A DNA stretch of 64,000 nucleotides from Cryobacterium psychrotolerans (GCF_900101115.1 NZ_FNFU01000011.1:1-64000); one strand, 5' to 3'; counted from the stretch's first letter, positions 28,218-36,859 are shown. A program made the numbers and translations. The notes: generated from the letters alone by a model not told the origin.

Positions 28218-29798
28218 TTAGACCTTCGCGGGCTCGGCATCCTGCACGTCGACCACGTCAACGGCGCTGGTGGCCGCTTCGTAGGTGTGGTCGAACGGCA
28301 TGTCGTCCATGTCGAGCATCGGGTTCTCGTCCTGGCCTGCGACGAGTTCGCGGGCCTCGGCGTCAGACGTCACGCTGGGCATGGAGCCGAGCAGGGGGCG
28401 CTGGGCCGTTTCCTTCATGAAGTAGATGGTGATTGCTCCGATGACGGATGTCCCCATCAGGTAGTACGCCGGCGCCATGTCGTCGCCGGAGGCCGCAATG
28501 AGGGCCGCGATGATGAACGGGGTCGTTCCTCCGAAGATGGCGACGGAGAAGTTGTAGGCGATGCCCATTGCTCCGTAGCGGCTCTCGGTGGGGAACAGTG
28601 CCGGCAGCGCCGACGCCAGGTTGGCCACGTAGAACGTCACCGGGAAGGCGATCAGGGCGAGGCCGAGCAGCGTGGTCCAGATTCCGCCGATGTCAATCAG
28701 CAGGAACGCCGGGATGGAGAGGAAGACCGCGCTGATGGCGCCGATCCAGAGCACCGGGCGGCGTCCGATCTTGTCGGACAGGCGACCGGCCAGCGGGATG
28801 CAGAGCGACATGATGACCAGGATCGGAATGGTCAGCAGCGTTCCGTGCAGCTCGTCGTAGCCCTTGTTCGCCGTGAGGTAGGTCGGCATGTAGGAGGTGA
28901 GCGCGTAGCCGAGCGTGTTGGCGGAGGCCACGAGGACCATGGCCAGCACGATTCCGCGCCAGTACGCCTTGAAGATCGCGAGCGGGCCCTTGGCGGCCGG
29001 GGCATCGGCGACCAGCGGGTCGTTCGCCGCGATGTCCTTGGCGTCCAGGGTGGCCTGGAAGGTGGGCGATTCCTCGATCTTCATCCGGAAGTAGATGGCG
29101 ATGAGGCCGAGAGGTCCGGCGATCAGGAACGGGATGCGCCAGCCCCAGTCCTCCATGACGTCCTGTCCCAGGGTGACCTGCAACACGGAGACGAGGGCCG
29201 CACCGATGGCGAAGCCGAGGTAGCTGCCCATGTCGAGCAGGCTGGCGAAGAAGCCCCTGTGCTTGTCAGGAGCGTGCTCGCTGACGAAGGTGGTGGCGCC
29301 GGCGTACTCGCCGCCGGTGGAGAATCCCTGGATGACCTTGGTGAACACCAGCAGGGCGGCGGCCAACATGCCGACCTGGGCGTACCCGGGCAGCAGGCCG
29401 ACGGCGAAGGTGGAGACGGCCATGAGCATGAGCGTCATGGACAGCACCTTCTGGCGGCCGATTCTGTCGCCGAGCCAGCCGAAGAAGACGCCACCGAGGG
29501 GGCGGGCGATGAACGTGGCCGCGAAGGTTCCGAGCAGGAAGAGCGTCTGCACGGTCTTGTCGGCCTCGGGCAGGAAGACCGGGCCCATCGTGGTGATCAG
29601 GTAGCCGAAGACACCGACGTCGTACCACTCCATGGTGTTTCCGACGATCGTTCCGCCGAGGGCCTTCTTCAGCCTGGGGTGGTCAACAACGTTGACGTCG
29701 GACACCTTGAGCCGGCGCCGCAGGAGCGGCTTTCTGGTTTTTGCGGCGGCGCTTGTGGCACCGCTCAGAGACGTGTTTGTACTTCGGTCAATAGGCAA
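28218..29798 (-). CDS. MFS transporter, MHS family (ProP-like)
   Basis: About 526-residue membrane protein with twelve hydrophobic segments and the signature of the metabolite:H+ symporter family: GNTMEWYDVGVFGYL before the first helix and GWLGDRIGRQKVL in the first loop. A long central cytoplasmic loop contains KIEESPTFQATLDAKD. The closest known functions are uptake of proline, betaine or organic acids. The C-terminal 65 residues are acidic. The TTG start at 29798 is suggested by AGAGAAG upstream; the frame is open to 30035, so the exact start is uncertain. Confidence 0.85.
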   Translation of the reverse strand: MPIDRSTNTSLSGATSAAAKTRKPLLRRRLKVSDVNVVDHPRLKKALGGTIVGNTMEWYDVGVFGYLITTMGPVFLPEADKTVQTLFLLGTFAATFIARPLGGVFFGWLGDRIGRQKVLSMTLMLMAVSTFAVGLLPGYAQVGMLAAALLVFTKVIQGFSTGGEYAGATTFVSEHAPDKHRGFFASLLDMGSYLGFAIGAALVSVLQVTLGQDVMEDWGWRIPFLIAGPLGLIAIYFRMKIEESPTFQATLDAKDIAANDPLVADAPAAKGPLAIFKAYWRGIVLAMVLVASANTLGYALTSYMPTYLTANKGYDELHGTLLTIPILVIMSLCIPLAGRLSDKIGRRPVLWIGAISAVFLSIPAFLLIDIGGIWTTLLGLALIAFPVTFYVANLASALPALFPTESRYGAMGIAYNFSVAIFGGTTPFIIAALIAASGDDMAPAYYLMGTSVIGAITIYFMKETAQRPLLGSMPSVTSDAEARELVAGQDENPMLDMDDMPFDHTYEAATSAVDVVDVQDAEPAKV

Positions 29799-29974
29799 TA
29801 TGTTCTTCTCTCGTGGAGGCCATTTGCGTGAGACCTGTAGCGACCCGTGGTCGGGAAAATTTCGACTCATTTTCGGGCAAGCTTTCAATTTTAGCCGATG
29901 ATCGGCCAAAACGATATTCCGGATACGGATTTGACGGGGTTCGGGCACCCATAAGCGCCGCCTAGTCTGGACAT

Positions 29975-30646
29975 ATGGCTGATTCGATAGAGTTCTGGTT
30001 CGACCCTTCCTGCCCCTGGGCATGGGTGACTTCACGGTGGATGGACGAGGTTGCCGAGGCGCGACAACTCGACGTCACCTGGAGCGTCATGAGCCTCGCG
30101 GTGCTCAACGAAGACAAGGACGTCAGCGACGAATACCAGGCGTTCTTCCCGCGGGCGCTGAAATACACCCGGCTGGTCCAGGCCGCCCAGGAACTGCACG
30201 GACAGGAGAGCGTCAGGGCGCTCTACGCCGCCCTCGGTGCCCTGATTCATCCGGGTGGCCAGACCGACCCCGACGAGGTCATCCCGGCGGCGCTCGCCGA
30301 GGTGGGGCTGCCGGCCGCCTTCGCGGCCTACGCCGACAGCGACGAATTCGATGTGGCCATGCGCCTCAGCCACTTTGAGGGCATCAGGCGGGTGGGCCAC
30401 GAGGTCGGGACGCCCATCATCGCCGTGGGTGACGTGGCCTTCTTCGGGCCCGTGATGTCGCCGGCGCCGACCGGCGCGCAGGCGCTCGCGCTCTGGGACG
30501 CGGTGGTGGTGGCCGCCGCCTTCGACGGGTTCTTCGAACTCAAACGGAGTCGGACCCATGAGCCGATCTTCGCCCCGCTGCCACCCCGCCCCGCCGTCCA
30601 GCCCGCTGCCTACCCACCCGCTGCCAACCAACCCGCTTCCAACTAA
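29975..30646 (+). CDS. DsbA-fold protein, Rv2466c-like, lacking second active-site Cys
   Basis: 223-residue protein resembling the mycothiol-dependent nitroreductase Rv2466c. The match runs from FWFDPSCPWAWVTSRW through the ALxxxLHGQESVRALYAALG region, GTPIIAVGDVAFFGPVMS and FFELKRSRT at the end. In the mycobacterial protein the motif is CPWC; here it is C13-P-W-A16, so only the N-terminal Cys remains. A monothiol, mycothiol-linked mechanism is plausible. ATG is 6 nt after TAGTCT. A Pro/Ala-rich tail of about 20 residues follows. Confidence 0.85.
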   Translation: MADSIEFWFDPSCPWAWVTSRWMDEVAEARQLDVTWSVMSLAVLNEDKDVSDEYQAFFPRALKYTRLVQAAQELHGQESVRALYAALGALIHPGGQTDPDEVIPAALAEVGLPAAFAAYADSDEFDVAMRLSHFEGIRRVGHEVGTPIIAVGDVAFFGPVMSPAPTGAQALALWDAVVVAAAFDGFFELKRSRTHEPIFAPLPPRPAVQPAAYPPAANQPASN

Positions 30647-30659
30647 ATAGAATTCCCCT

Positions 30660-31148
30660 ATGCGCATCCACATCGCCACCGACCACGCGGGCCTGGACTT
30701 CAGCCGGCACCTCATGAAGCACCTGACCGCCGCCGGCCACGAGGTCATCGACCACGGGCCGCAGAGCTACGACGCACTCGACGACTACCCGGCGTTCTGC
30801 ATCAATGCCGCGCAGGCCGTGGTGAACGACCGGGCCGGCGGCGTTGCAGCCCTGGGCGTCGTGTTCGGTGGATCGGGCAACGGCGAGCAGATGGCCGCCA
30901 ACAAGGTGCGGGGCGCTCGCGCGGCCCTCGCCTGGAATCTCAGCACCGCCCGGCTCGCGCGTGAGCACAACGACGCCAACGTCATCTCCATCGGGGCCAG
31001 GCAGCACACCGTCGAAGACGCGACGGATTTCATCGACGCGTTCATCGCCGAGCCGTTCTCCGGGGACGAGCGGCACGCGCGGCGGATCGCCCAGCTCGGG
31101 GAGTACGAAACGACCGGGCGGATCGCCGGCAAAGACATCGTGGCCTGA
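30660..31148 (+). CDS. rpiB: Ribose-5-phosphate isomerase B
   Basis: 162-residue RpiB/LacAB-family isomerase interconverting ribose 5-phosphate and ribulose 5-phosphate in the pentose phosphate pathway. N-terminal MRIHIATDHAGLDF, the GVVFGGSGNGEQMAANK active-site loop and the REHNDANVISIGARQ segment are all present. The loop has GSGNGE where many bacterial RpiB have GTGIGM. TAGAAT ends 6 nt before the ATG, so it may start its own leaderless transcript that continues into the glycosylase gene 2 bp downstream. Confidence 0.93.
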   Translation: MRIHIATDHAGLDFSRHLMKHLTAAGHEVIDHGPQSYDALDDYPAFCINAAQAVVNDRAGGVAALGVVFGGSGNGEQMAANKVRGARAALAWNLSTARLAREHNDANVISIGARQHTVEDATDFIDAFIAEPFSGDERHARRIAQLGEYETTGRIAGKDIVA

Positions 31149-31150
31149 CC

Positions 31151-32188
31151 GTGCCCGAGGGTCATTCCGTCCACCGGATCACGCGCCAGTTCGCGCGTAA
31201 CTTCGTCGGCAAGCCCGTGCGCGTTTCTTCACCGCAGGGCAGGTTCGTGGCGGGGGCGGAGCGGCTCGACGGCCATGTCATGACGGATGCCAAAGCCGTC
31301 GGCAAGCAGATGTTCCTCGAGTTCGACAACGGGCTCTGGCTGCGCATCCACCTGGGCATGTACGGCGCGTGGGACTTCGCCGGGGACATCCTGATGGATG
31401 CGACCATCGCGTCGGCCAACGGCCGGATGGGGCAGACCAACCAGCGCGGCACCGAGCTGGATGCAGGCCACGGCGCCGTGCTCGATTCGGCCGGGGAGAA
31501 CTCCATGCACAGCATCGGTGCTCCCCGCCGCACCCGGGTGCGGATGGCGGAGCAGGAGAAGGAACTCGGCGCCGTCGACACCTTCCCGCCGGAGCCCGTC
31601 GGCCAGGTGCGCGTGCGCCTGCTCACCGACACCGTGTCGGCCGACCTCCGCGGGCCGACCGCGTGCGAGGTTCTCGACCCCGGCCAGGTGGACGCCGTGA
31701 TCGCGAAGCTCGGGCCCGATCCGCAGCTCGACGACGGCCAGGCCGCCGAAGACCGGTTCACGACCACCGTTCGCCGCAAGCCCACCCCGATCGGCCAGCT
31801 CCTGATGGACCAGAGCGTCGTGGCCGGCATCGGCAACGTGTACCGGGCCGAGCTGTTGTTCCGGGCCCGGATCGACCCGCACGCGCCCGGGAAAACCCTC
31901 AGCGACGACACGGTCCGCGCCCTCTGGCGGGACTGGGCGCACCTGCTCGCCATCGGCGTCAAGACCGGCCAGATGATGACGATGGACGACCTCGGCGGCG
32001 ACGAGTACGTCCTGGCCATGAGGAACCGGGCGGACCGGCACTGGGTCTACAAGCGCGAAGGGCTGCCCTGCCGCGTGTGCGGCACGCACATCTCCCTCGA
32101 AGAGATGGGGGCCCGAAAACTGTACTGGTGCCCGTCCTGCCAGCGGCCCTCGGCCGCAGCGATCGACCTGGAAAGCGGAATGCGATGA
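31151..32188 (+). CDS. Fpg/Nei family DNA glycosylase
   Basis: 345-residue base-excision repair enzyme. The mature N terminus is Pro-Glu-Gly-His (PEGHSVHR), giving the catalytic Pro and Glu as in Nei rather than the PELPE of Fpg. The helix-two-turn-helix with conserved Asn lies in LLMDQSVVAGIGNVYRAELLF, and the C-terminal zinc finger in CRVCGTHISLEEMGARKLYW...CPSC. An extra central segment makes it longer than E. coli Nei (263). It removes oxidised bases from DNA. GTG start, 2 bp after rpiB; the next gene overlaps its stop in ATGA. Confidence 0.92.
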   Translation: MPEGHSVHRITRQFARNFVGKPVRVSSPQGRFVAGAERLDGHVMTDAKAVGKQMFLEFDNGLWLRIHLGMYGAWDFAGDILMDATIASANGRMGQTNQRGTELDAGHGAVLDSAGENSMHSIGAPRRTRVRMAEQEKELGAVDTFPPEPVGQVRVRLLTDTVSADLRGPTACEVLDPGQVDAVIAKLGPDPQLDDGQAAEDRFTTTVRRKPTPIGQLLMDQSVVAGIGNVYRAELLFRARIDPHAPGKTLSDDTVRALWRDWAHLLAIGVKTGQMMTMDDLGGDEYVLAMRNRADRHWVYKREGLPCRVCGTHISLEEMGARKLYWCPSCQRPSAAAIDLESGMR

Positions 32189-32820
32189 GACAGAACCCCA
32201 GCTTCGTGCTCGGCGAAACCGCCGAGATCAAGAGATTGATCAGGGATAACCCGTGGGCCACGATCATTAGCCATACCTCGGCCGGCGAACTCGTGGCCTC
32301 GCACTACCCGGTCATCCTCGAGGAGTCCGCCGAGGACATCGTGTTGCTCGGGCATGTGGGCCGCCCGGACGAGCAGCTGCACGAGCTCGGTTCTCATGAG
32401 CTGCTCGTGGTCATCCAGGGCCCGCACGGTTACATCTCGCCCGGCTGGTACGACGCGTCCGGGGCCGTCCCCACCTGGAACTTCATCACGGCGCACCTGT
32501 ACGGCACGCCTGAGCTGCTCGGCGCCGAGGAGAACCTGCGTGTGCTCGAGGAACTGGTCGACCACTTCGAGGAGCGGATGCCTGAGCCGCGCCGGATGAA
32601 CGGCACGCCGGTCGACGCCGCGTATGCGGCGCGCATCTCGGCGGGAACGATGGGTTTCCGCCTGAGGGTCACCCGGCTGGTGGCCAAGAACAAGATGAGC
32701 CAGAACAAGCCGGCCGAGACCGTTGAACGCGTGATCGCGGAGCTCGAGGGCGATGGGCCGTACGCGAGCGCGGCCCTGGCCACCGAAATGCGGCGCGTGC
32801 ACGATCGGCTCGGCAGGTGA
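32185..32820 (+). CDS. PaiB-like FMN-binding negative regulator family protein
   Basis: 211-residue protein of the PaiB family, beginning MRQNPSFVLGETAEIKRLI with the typical HYPVILEE segment, the HVGRPDEQ loop, the GYISPGWYDASGAVPTWNF signature and MSQNKPAETVERVIAELE at the C terminus. Family members bind FMN with a split-barrel fold. In Bacillus PaiB affects protease and sporulation genes. No DNA-binding motif is evident here, so a flavin enzyme role is equally possible. Coupled by ATGA to the glycosylase and by GTGA to the amidohydrolase. Confidence 0.9.
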   Translation: MRQNPSFVLGETAEIKRLIRDNPWATIISHTSAGELVASHYPVILEESAEDIVLLGHVGRPDEQLHELGSHELLVVIQGPHGYISPGWYDASGAVPTWNFITAHLYGTPELLGAEENLRVLEELVDHFEERMPEPRRMNGTPVDAAYAARISAGTMGFRLRVTRLVAKNKMSQNKPAETVERVIAELEGDGPYASAALATEMRRVHDRLGR

Positions 32821-34295
32821 CGGTTTCCACGACGCTCCTGCTGCGGAACGGCCGCCTCCCGGGCAGCGACGACGTCGTCGACATCGAAATCGTCGACGGC
32901 GTGATCCGGCGGATCGGCTACACCGACCCGGGCCACGCGTCGACGCACACGGTCGACCTGGGCGAGCGGTGGGTCATCCCGGGTCTGTGGGACAACCACG
33001 TGCACTTCAGCCAGTGGGCGCAGACGGCGCGGCGCCTCGATGTCTCGGCCGCGGCATCCGGCGCCGAGGCGGCCGTCTCGGTCGCCGGGCGCATCCCCTC
33101 GGTGCCGGCCGGGGACACCCTCGTCGGGTTCGGATTCCGCGACGGGCTGTGGCCGGCCGCGCCCGGCCTCGAGGTGCTCGACGCCGTATCCGGGGCCGTC
33201 CCGGTCGTGCTGGTCAGCGGCGACCTGCACAGCTGCTGGCTGAACTCTGCGGCGCTCGCGCGGCACGGATTCGCCGGCCACCCCACGGGGCTGCTCCGGG
33301 AAGAGGACTGCTTCGCCGTCGTCAACGCGCTCGGCGCGGTCGCGGACGAGGTGATGGACGGCTGGGCCGATGAGGCGGCCCGGGTCGCGGCATCCCGCGG
33401 CGTCGTCGGCATCGTCGACCTCGAGATGACCTGGAACCTCGACACCTGGCGGCGCCGGATCGCCGCGGGCACGGATTCGCTTCGGGTCGAGTTCGGCATC
33501 TACAGCCAGGACCTGCCGCGGGCGGTGGAACTCGGCCTGCGTTCCGGCGCTCCGATCGACGGAACCGGGGGACTGCTCACCGTGGGCCCGTACAAGGTGA
33601 TCACCGACGGGTCGCTCAACACCCGCACGGCGTACTGCCTCGACGAGTATCCCGGCCTCGAAGGCACCCCGGATGCGCACGGGCTGCTCACGGTGCCGCC
33701 CGAGGAGCTCGTCCGGTTCATGCGGACCGCGACGGAGGCAGGCATCCGCCCGGCCGTGCATGCCATCGGCGACCACGCCAACAGCATGGCCCTGGACGCG
33801 TTCGAGCAACTCGGCTGCGCGGGCAGCATCGAACACGCGCAGCTGCTGGCTACCGCCGACATCGAGCGCTTCGCCCGGTTGGGCGTGGTCGCCAGCGTGC
33901 AACCGGAGCATGCCCTGGACGACCGCGATGTTGCGGACCGCTACTGGGCCGGCCGCACCGGCCGGGCCTTCGTGCTGGCGAGCCTGCTGGAGGCCGGCGT
34001 CGAGCTGGCGCTCGGCTCCGACGCCCCGGTGGCGCCCCTCGACCCCTGGGTGAGCATGGCGGCCGCCGTTGGGCGCGCCACGGAGGGTCGCGAGCCGTGG
34101 CACCCCGAGCAGGCGATCTCCCGGCAGGCGGCGCTGGCAGCGTCCGCGCGCGGGCGGCACCAGGTCGCGGTGGGGGACGTCGCCGACCTGGCGGTCTGCG
34201 AGGTCGACCCGTTCACGGCATCCGTCGCCGATCTGCGGCGGATGCCCGTCGCCGCCACGCTGCTCGCCGGCCGCGTCACCCACACCACCCTCTAA
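32817..34295 (+). CDS. Amidohydrolase family protein (YtcJ-like)
   Basis: 492-residue metal-dependent hydrolase of the amidohydrolase-3 group. The first metal motif is in VIPGLWDNHVHFSQWA (HxH), the lysine region is GPYKVITDGSLNTRTA, and later metal ligands are AVHAIGDHANS, EHAQL and the Asp of LGSDAPVAPLDPW. The C-terminal beta sandwich carries GDVADLAVCEVDPF. The substrate is probably an amide or cyclic imide, but is unknown. The GTG start overlaps the upstream stop. The gene ends the rpiB-started run and is followed by a palindrome. Confidence 0.9.
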   Translation: MTVSTTLLLRNGRLPGSDDVVDIEIVDGVIRRIGYTDPGHASTHTVDLGERWVIPGLWDNHVHFSQWAQTARRLDVSAAASGAEAAVSVAGRIPSVPAGDTLVGFGFRDGLWPAAPGLEVLDAVSGAVPVVLVSGDLHSCWLNSAALARHGFAGHPTGLLREEDCFAVVNALGAVADEVMDGWADEAARVAASRGVVGIVDLEMTWNLDTWRRRIAAGTDSLRVEFGIYSQDLPRAVELGLRSGAPIDGTGGLLTVGPYKVITDGSLNTRTAYCLDEYPGLEGTPDAHGLLTVPPEELVRFMRTATEAGIRPAVHAIGDHANSMALDAFEQLGCAGSIEHAQLLATADIERFARLGVVASVQPEHALDDRDVADRYWAGRTGRAFVLASLLEAGVELALGSDAPVAPLDPWVSMAAAVGRATEGREPWHPEQAISRQAALAASARGRHQVAVGDVADLAVCEVDPFTASVADLRRMPVAATLLAGRVTHTTL

Positions 34296-34308
34296 ATCCC
34301 CCCACACA

Positions 34309-34379
34309 CTCCCCGCGAAACCGCAGTTGTGCGCGTTATCCGGGTCTTTTAGCGCGCACAACTGCGGTTTCGCGGGGAG
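34309..34379. repeat. Long inverted repeat, family A, copy 2
   Basis: Perfect 27-nt arms (34309-34335 and 34353-34379) around a 17-nt loop; its minus-strand loop is CTAAAAGACCCGGATAA. It lies 13 nt past the amidohydrolase stop and between converging genes. Confidence 0.9.
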
Positions 34380-34399
34380 GTGGGTGGGTGAACGGAAGC

Positions 34400-34427
34400 G
34401 CCCCGACCTCGAAATCGAGGCCGGGGC
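34400..34427 (-). terminator. Hairpin downstream of the secreted DPDP-repeat gene
   Basis: GCCCCG-A-CCTCG pairs with CGAGG-C-CGGGGC around the loop AAAT, with one A-C mismatch, 21 nt beyond the stop of the leftward gene. Confidence 0.65.
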
Positions 34428-34448
34428 GGGAGTCAGGTGTGCAAGTGC

Positions 34449-35981
34449 CTAGTGGCGATGCCCTGTGCCGGTCCGGGCGCCGAGATGGCGTCGGTGGGCC
34501 CAGACCTCACCGGGGGTCAGGCGCCGGTGCTCCGCGTGACGGTGTGACGGCCGAGTCGCGCTCATCGGGGCCGGTTTCGCCCCTCGCCTCCTGACCGCGA
34601 CCAGGACGGCAGCGCCCGCGAGGAAGAACAGCAGGGCGAAGAGTCCCATATTCTCTGCCTCGACACCCGCCGAGGCGAGCACGAGCGTTGGCGTGACGGC
34701 CGGTTTCGCTGCGGGCGCGGCTTGCGGCAGCACGCCCGTGGGTGGGTCGGTCACCGGGATGTCCACGACCGTCGGCGGGTCGGTGGCGGGATCAGGGTCG
34801 GTGACGGGATCCGGGTCGGTCCCGGGACCAGGGTCGGTGACGGGATCTGGGTCGATCACCGGATCAGGGTCGGTGACGGGATCAGGGTCGATCACCGGAT
34901 CCGGATCGGTGAGGGGGCAGGGCTCGTTGTTCACCGGGAAGTCCCAGTTCACCGTGGCCCATTCCTCGCCCTCGTAGCCCAGTGTGAAGCCGGGCAGGGC
35001 CGTTGCCGTGACGACGACCACTGTTGTGCCCGTACCGTCCCCGGAGCGCTCCTGGCTGTAGATGACGCCGTCCTGGGGCTCGGGAAGGTCCACGGTGTCG
35101 TTGTCGGGACCGCAGGCATCCGTTGCCGTCGGCGGCAGCGGCACAACCATGACCGGGTTCGGTTCTTCGCCGCCGCCTGGTCCGTCCCCGCCACAGTCGG
35201 CGGGCTCCACCGGGGTGAAGGACCAGGCCGAGGTGCGCGGGATGACCCATCCCTGATCTGCCACGGCAGTCACGGCGTAGGGAACGCCGAACTCCAGGCC
35301 CGCGGGCTCGCCGGAGAAGGAATCTCCGGATTGGTCTCCCCAGGCCCAGGAACCGTGGTCGAAGCCGGTCAGGGTCAGAACGGCCGGCGCATCGCACACC
35401 GCGTCGGTGAAGTGCGGCGGCGGCGGCGTGAGCACACCCGGGGAGACCACGCACGGAACGTCGGTGAGGCCGAAGTGCCACTCCGTTTCCGTGCCGGCCG
35501 GGAAGGCATAGTTCGCGGCAGCCGTCAGGTAGACATCCCCGCCGCTCCCGGAAAAGCTGTATCCGGTGCCGTCGGCGGGAATGACGATCAGGTCGTTCTC
35601 GGTTCCGCATTCGTCGACCATGGAGGCGCCGGGCGGCGTGACGACGATCGGGGCGGGCGGGGGCTGCACGGGGAGCACGCATCCGTTGGCCAGGACCTGG
35701 GCTCCGGTGGCTCCCCAGCCGAACAGTGCGGTGAGATTCTTGCCGGGGTAGGAGCCGAACGCCGGAATGATGTCGGCTTCGTGCAGATCGTGGCCCTGCG
35801 TGATGATCGCGTGCATGTCCAGCGGCGGCATTGCCTGCCAGCCGTTGGCGGCCGTGCTGGGAGGGGTGGCGTGGCACAGGACGGCCTGGAGGCCCACCGC
35901 GCTCGCCGGGGCCGCTGCCCCGGCTATTGCCAGGCCCACGGCCATCAGTGCGGCCGTACAGGCCGCGAATAGTCTCTTCAT
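34449..35981 (-). CDS. Secreted, membrane-anchored protein with DPDP repeats
   Basis: 510-residue protein. Signal peptide MKRLFAACTAALMAVGLAIAG with a likely ASA cleavage. The N-terminal domain begins LQAVLCHATPPSTAANGW and has HAIITQGHDLHEADIIPAFG. Beta-sandwich-like modules with paired Cys follow; one starts PGASMVDECGTENDLIVIPADG and a related one TDACGPDNDTVDLPEPQDG. Next come eight DPDP hexapeptides, an Ala/Pro stretch, a transmembrane helix (AAAVLVAVRRR) and a basic His/Arg-rich cytoplasmic tail. No LPXTG motif is present. It probably displays the repeats on the cell surface. AGGTCAG precedes the ATG. Confidence 0.75.
   Translation of the reverse strand: MKRLFAACTAALMAVGLAIAGAAAPASAVGLQAVLCHATPPSTAANGWQAMPPLDMHAIITQGHDLHEADIIPAFGSYPGKNLTALFGWGATGAQVLANGCVLPVQPPPAPIVVTPPGASMVDECGTENDLIVIPADGTGYSFSGSGGDVYLTAAANYAFPAGTETEWHFGLTDVPCVVSPGVLTPPPPHFTDAVCDAPAVLTLTGFDHGSWAWGDQSGDSFSGEPAGLEFGVPYAVTAVADQGWVIPRTSAWSFTPVEPADCGGDGPGGGEEPNPVMVVPLPPTATDACGPDNDTVDLPEPQDGVIYSQERSGDGTGTTVVVVTATALPGFTLGYEGEEWATVNWDFPVNNEPCPLTDPDPVIDPDPVTDPDPVIDPDPVTDPGPGTDPDPVTDPDPATDPPTVVDIPVTDPPTGVLPQAAPAAKPAVTPTLVLASAGVEAENMGLFALLFFLAGAAVLVAVRRRGAKPAPMSATRPSHRHAEHRRLTPGEVWAHRRHLGARTGTGHRH
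34767..34910 (-). repeat. Hexapeptide-coding tandem repeat (DPDPV units)
   Basis: Eight 18-bp units in the coding frame of the secreted protein, alternating TDPDPV and IDPDPV, with two decayed units (TDPGPG and TDPPTV). This is a wall-spanning or spacer-type repeat in protein terms and a site for slippage in DNA terms. Confidence 0.85.
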
Positions 35982-36247
35982 TGGATTCTGACCTCGCAAG
36001 GAACTCGGGTGTGGCGTGATGCAGCGGCAGAGCGAGCGACAGGGTGGGGTCAGGGCGCGACAAACCGGCCCGGCCACCGGATCGTGCTTCCGGCGGACTG
36101 GTCCGACCCGCGCCGAGATAACCCCGGCAGGCTCCCGATTGGGTGGGGACTGCGGAGCTGTCGATTGCGTGGATTACTGTCCGCGAAGGGCGGAGCGCTC
36201 TGGCTCGCGCCTGGCGGACCGCGCAGATCCCGCGCAACGGCGATCGT

Positions 36248-36269
36248 GTTCGTGGTGGGCACCACGAAC
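36248..36269 (-). terminator. Tight hairpin after the small ORF
   Basis: Perfect arms GTTCGTGGTG and CACCACGAAC with only two bases between, 9 nt past the small ORF's stop on the minus strand. Could terminate or attenuate transcription toward the secreted-protein gene. Confidence 0.45.
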
Positions 36270-36278
36270 GGAACTGTC

Positions 36279-36395
36279 TTACCGGGCGCCGCCGGTCAGG
36301 GCGCGGCCCTGTGGTCGCAGAGCGGAGTCCGCGCCTGGACGTGCCGGCGCAGGGGGCACGGGCCGATGCCGGCCGACCTTGGAGGATTGGATCAT
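36279..36395 (-). CDS. Possible 38-residue small ORF
   Basis: Short frame with the strong ribosome-binding sequence AAAGGAGAG 7 nt before ATG, better than most genes here. It encodes a basic, Pro/Ala/Arg/Gly-rich peptide starting MIQSSKVGRHRPVPP. An inverted repeat (GCGTGAC 36397-36403 with GTCACGC 36426-36432) surrounds the ribosome-binding site and a tight hairpin follows the stop. It might be a leader peptide for the secreted-protein gene about 300 bp downstream. No homologue is known to me and it may be chance. Confidence 0.3.
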   Translation of the reverse strand: MIQSSKVGRHRPVPPAPARPGADSALRPQGRALTGGAR

Positions 36396-36548
36396 GGCGT
36401 GACTCTCCTTTCGGGTAAGAGTTAGGTCACGCGCATAGCAAAGCAGTCCGCGTCACCGGACGACAAGGCATCAAGGCCCCCCAAAGTGAGGGACACTCAC
36501 GTTTGGGAACGACCCGTGACGGGGTGCGCGAGCGAGCGAGCGGGACGC

Positions 36549-36584
36549 GCTGATCCCTCGAACTGGGCTGATCCCTCGAACTGG
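36549..36584. repeat. 18-bp tandem duplication
   Basis: The unit GCTGATCCCTCGAACTGG occurs twice in direct succession in otherwise non-coding DNA, followed by a run of seven G. Confidence 0.9.
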
Positions 36585-36726
36585 GGGGGTGAGGATCACT
36601 CTGGTTGCCTTGTTGAGGAAGCAGAGCGCCGTACTGTGCTGTGGCGAACAAGCACTCCTTGCCCGAGGGGAGAAGCGCAGCTCGTCCTGTCCGCAGAGGT
36701 TGGGCGAAAGCGCGCCCGCGTCGTCC

Positions 36727-36787
36727 GTTGAGTTGCGGGGAAAGTACCTTCCCGCGGCCCATGAAGGTACTTTGTCCGCAAGTGAGC
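36727..36787. repeat. Long inverted repeat, family C, copy 2 (decayed)
   Basis: 25-nt arms (36727-36751 and 36763-36787), 20 of 25 pairs matched, with the 11-nt loop CCGCGGCCCAT. The left arm is nearly identical to copy 1 (one base different); the right arm has drifted. It is 73 bp left of the attachment repeat. Confidence 0.85.
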
Positions 36788-36859
36788 GTCAGTGCGGAGT
36801 CCCTGCCCATGCGCGCCAATCTGCTCCGCGAGGAGGTCGACGGAAAGGCCGGCACATCT

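Larger units (their letters stand above)
35982..36859. other. Non-coding interval before the integrated element
   Basis: About 0.88 kb between the start of the secreted-protein gene and the left attachment repeat. It holds a possible 38-residue ORF with two hairpins, an 18-bp tandem duplication and a decayed family C palindrome, annotated separately. I see no convincing longer gene: the open frames on both strands have poor starts or run through the tRNA remnant. Confidence 0.6.

Noticed and set aside
29799-30035. N-terminal extension of the MHS transporter to 30035
   Set aside because: The extension is Arg/Pro-rich, overlaps the divergent gene at 29975, and a ribosome-binding site fits the TTG at 29798.
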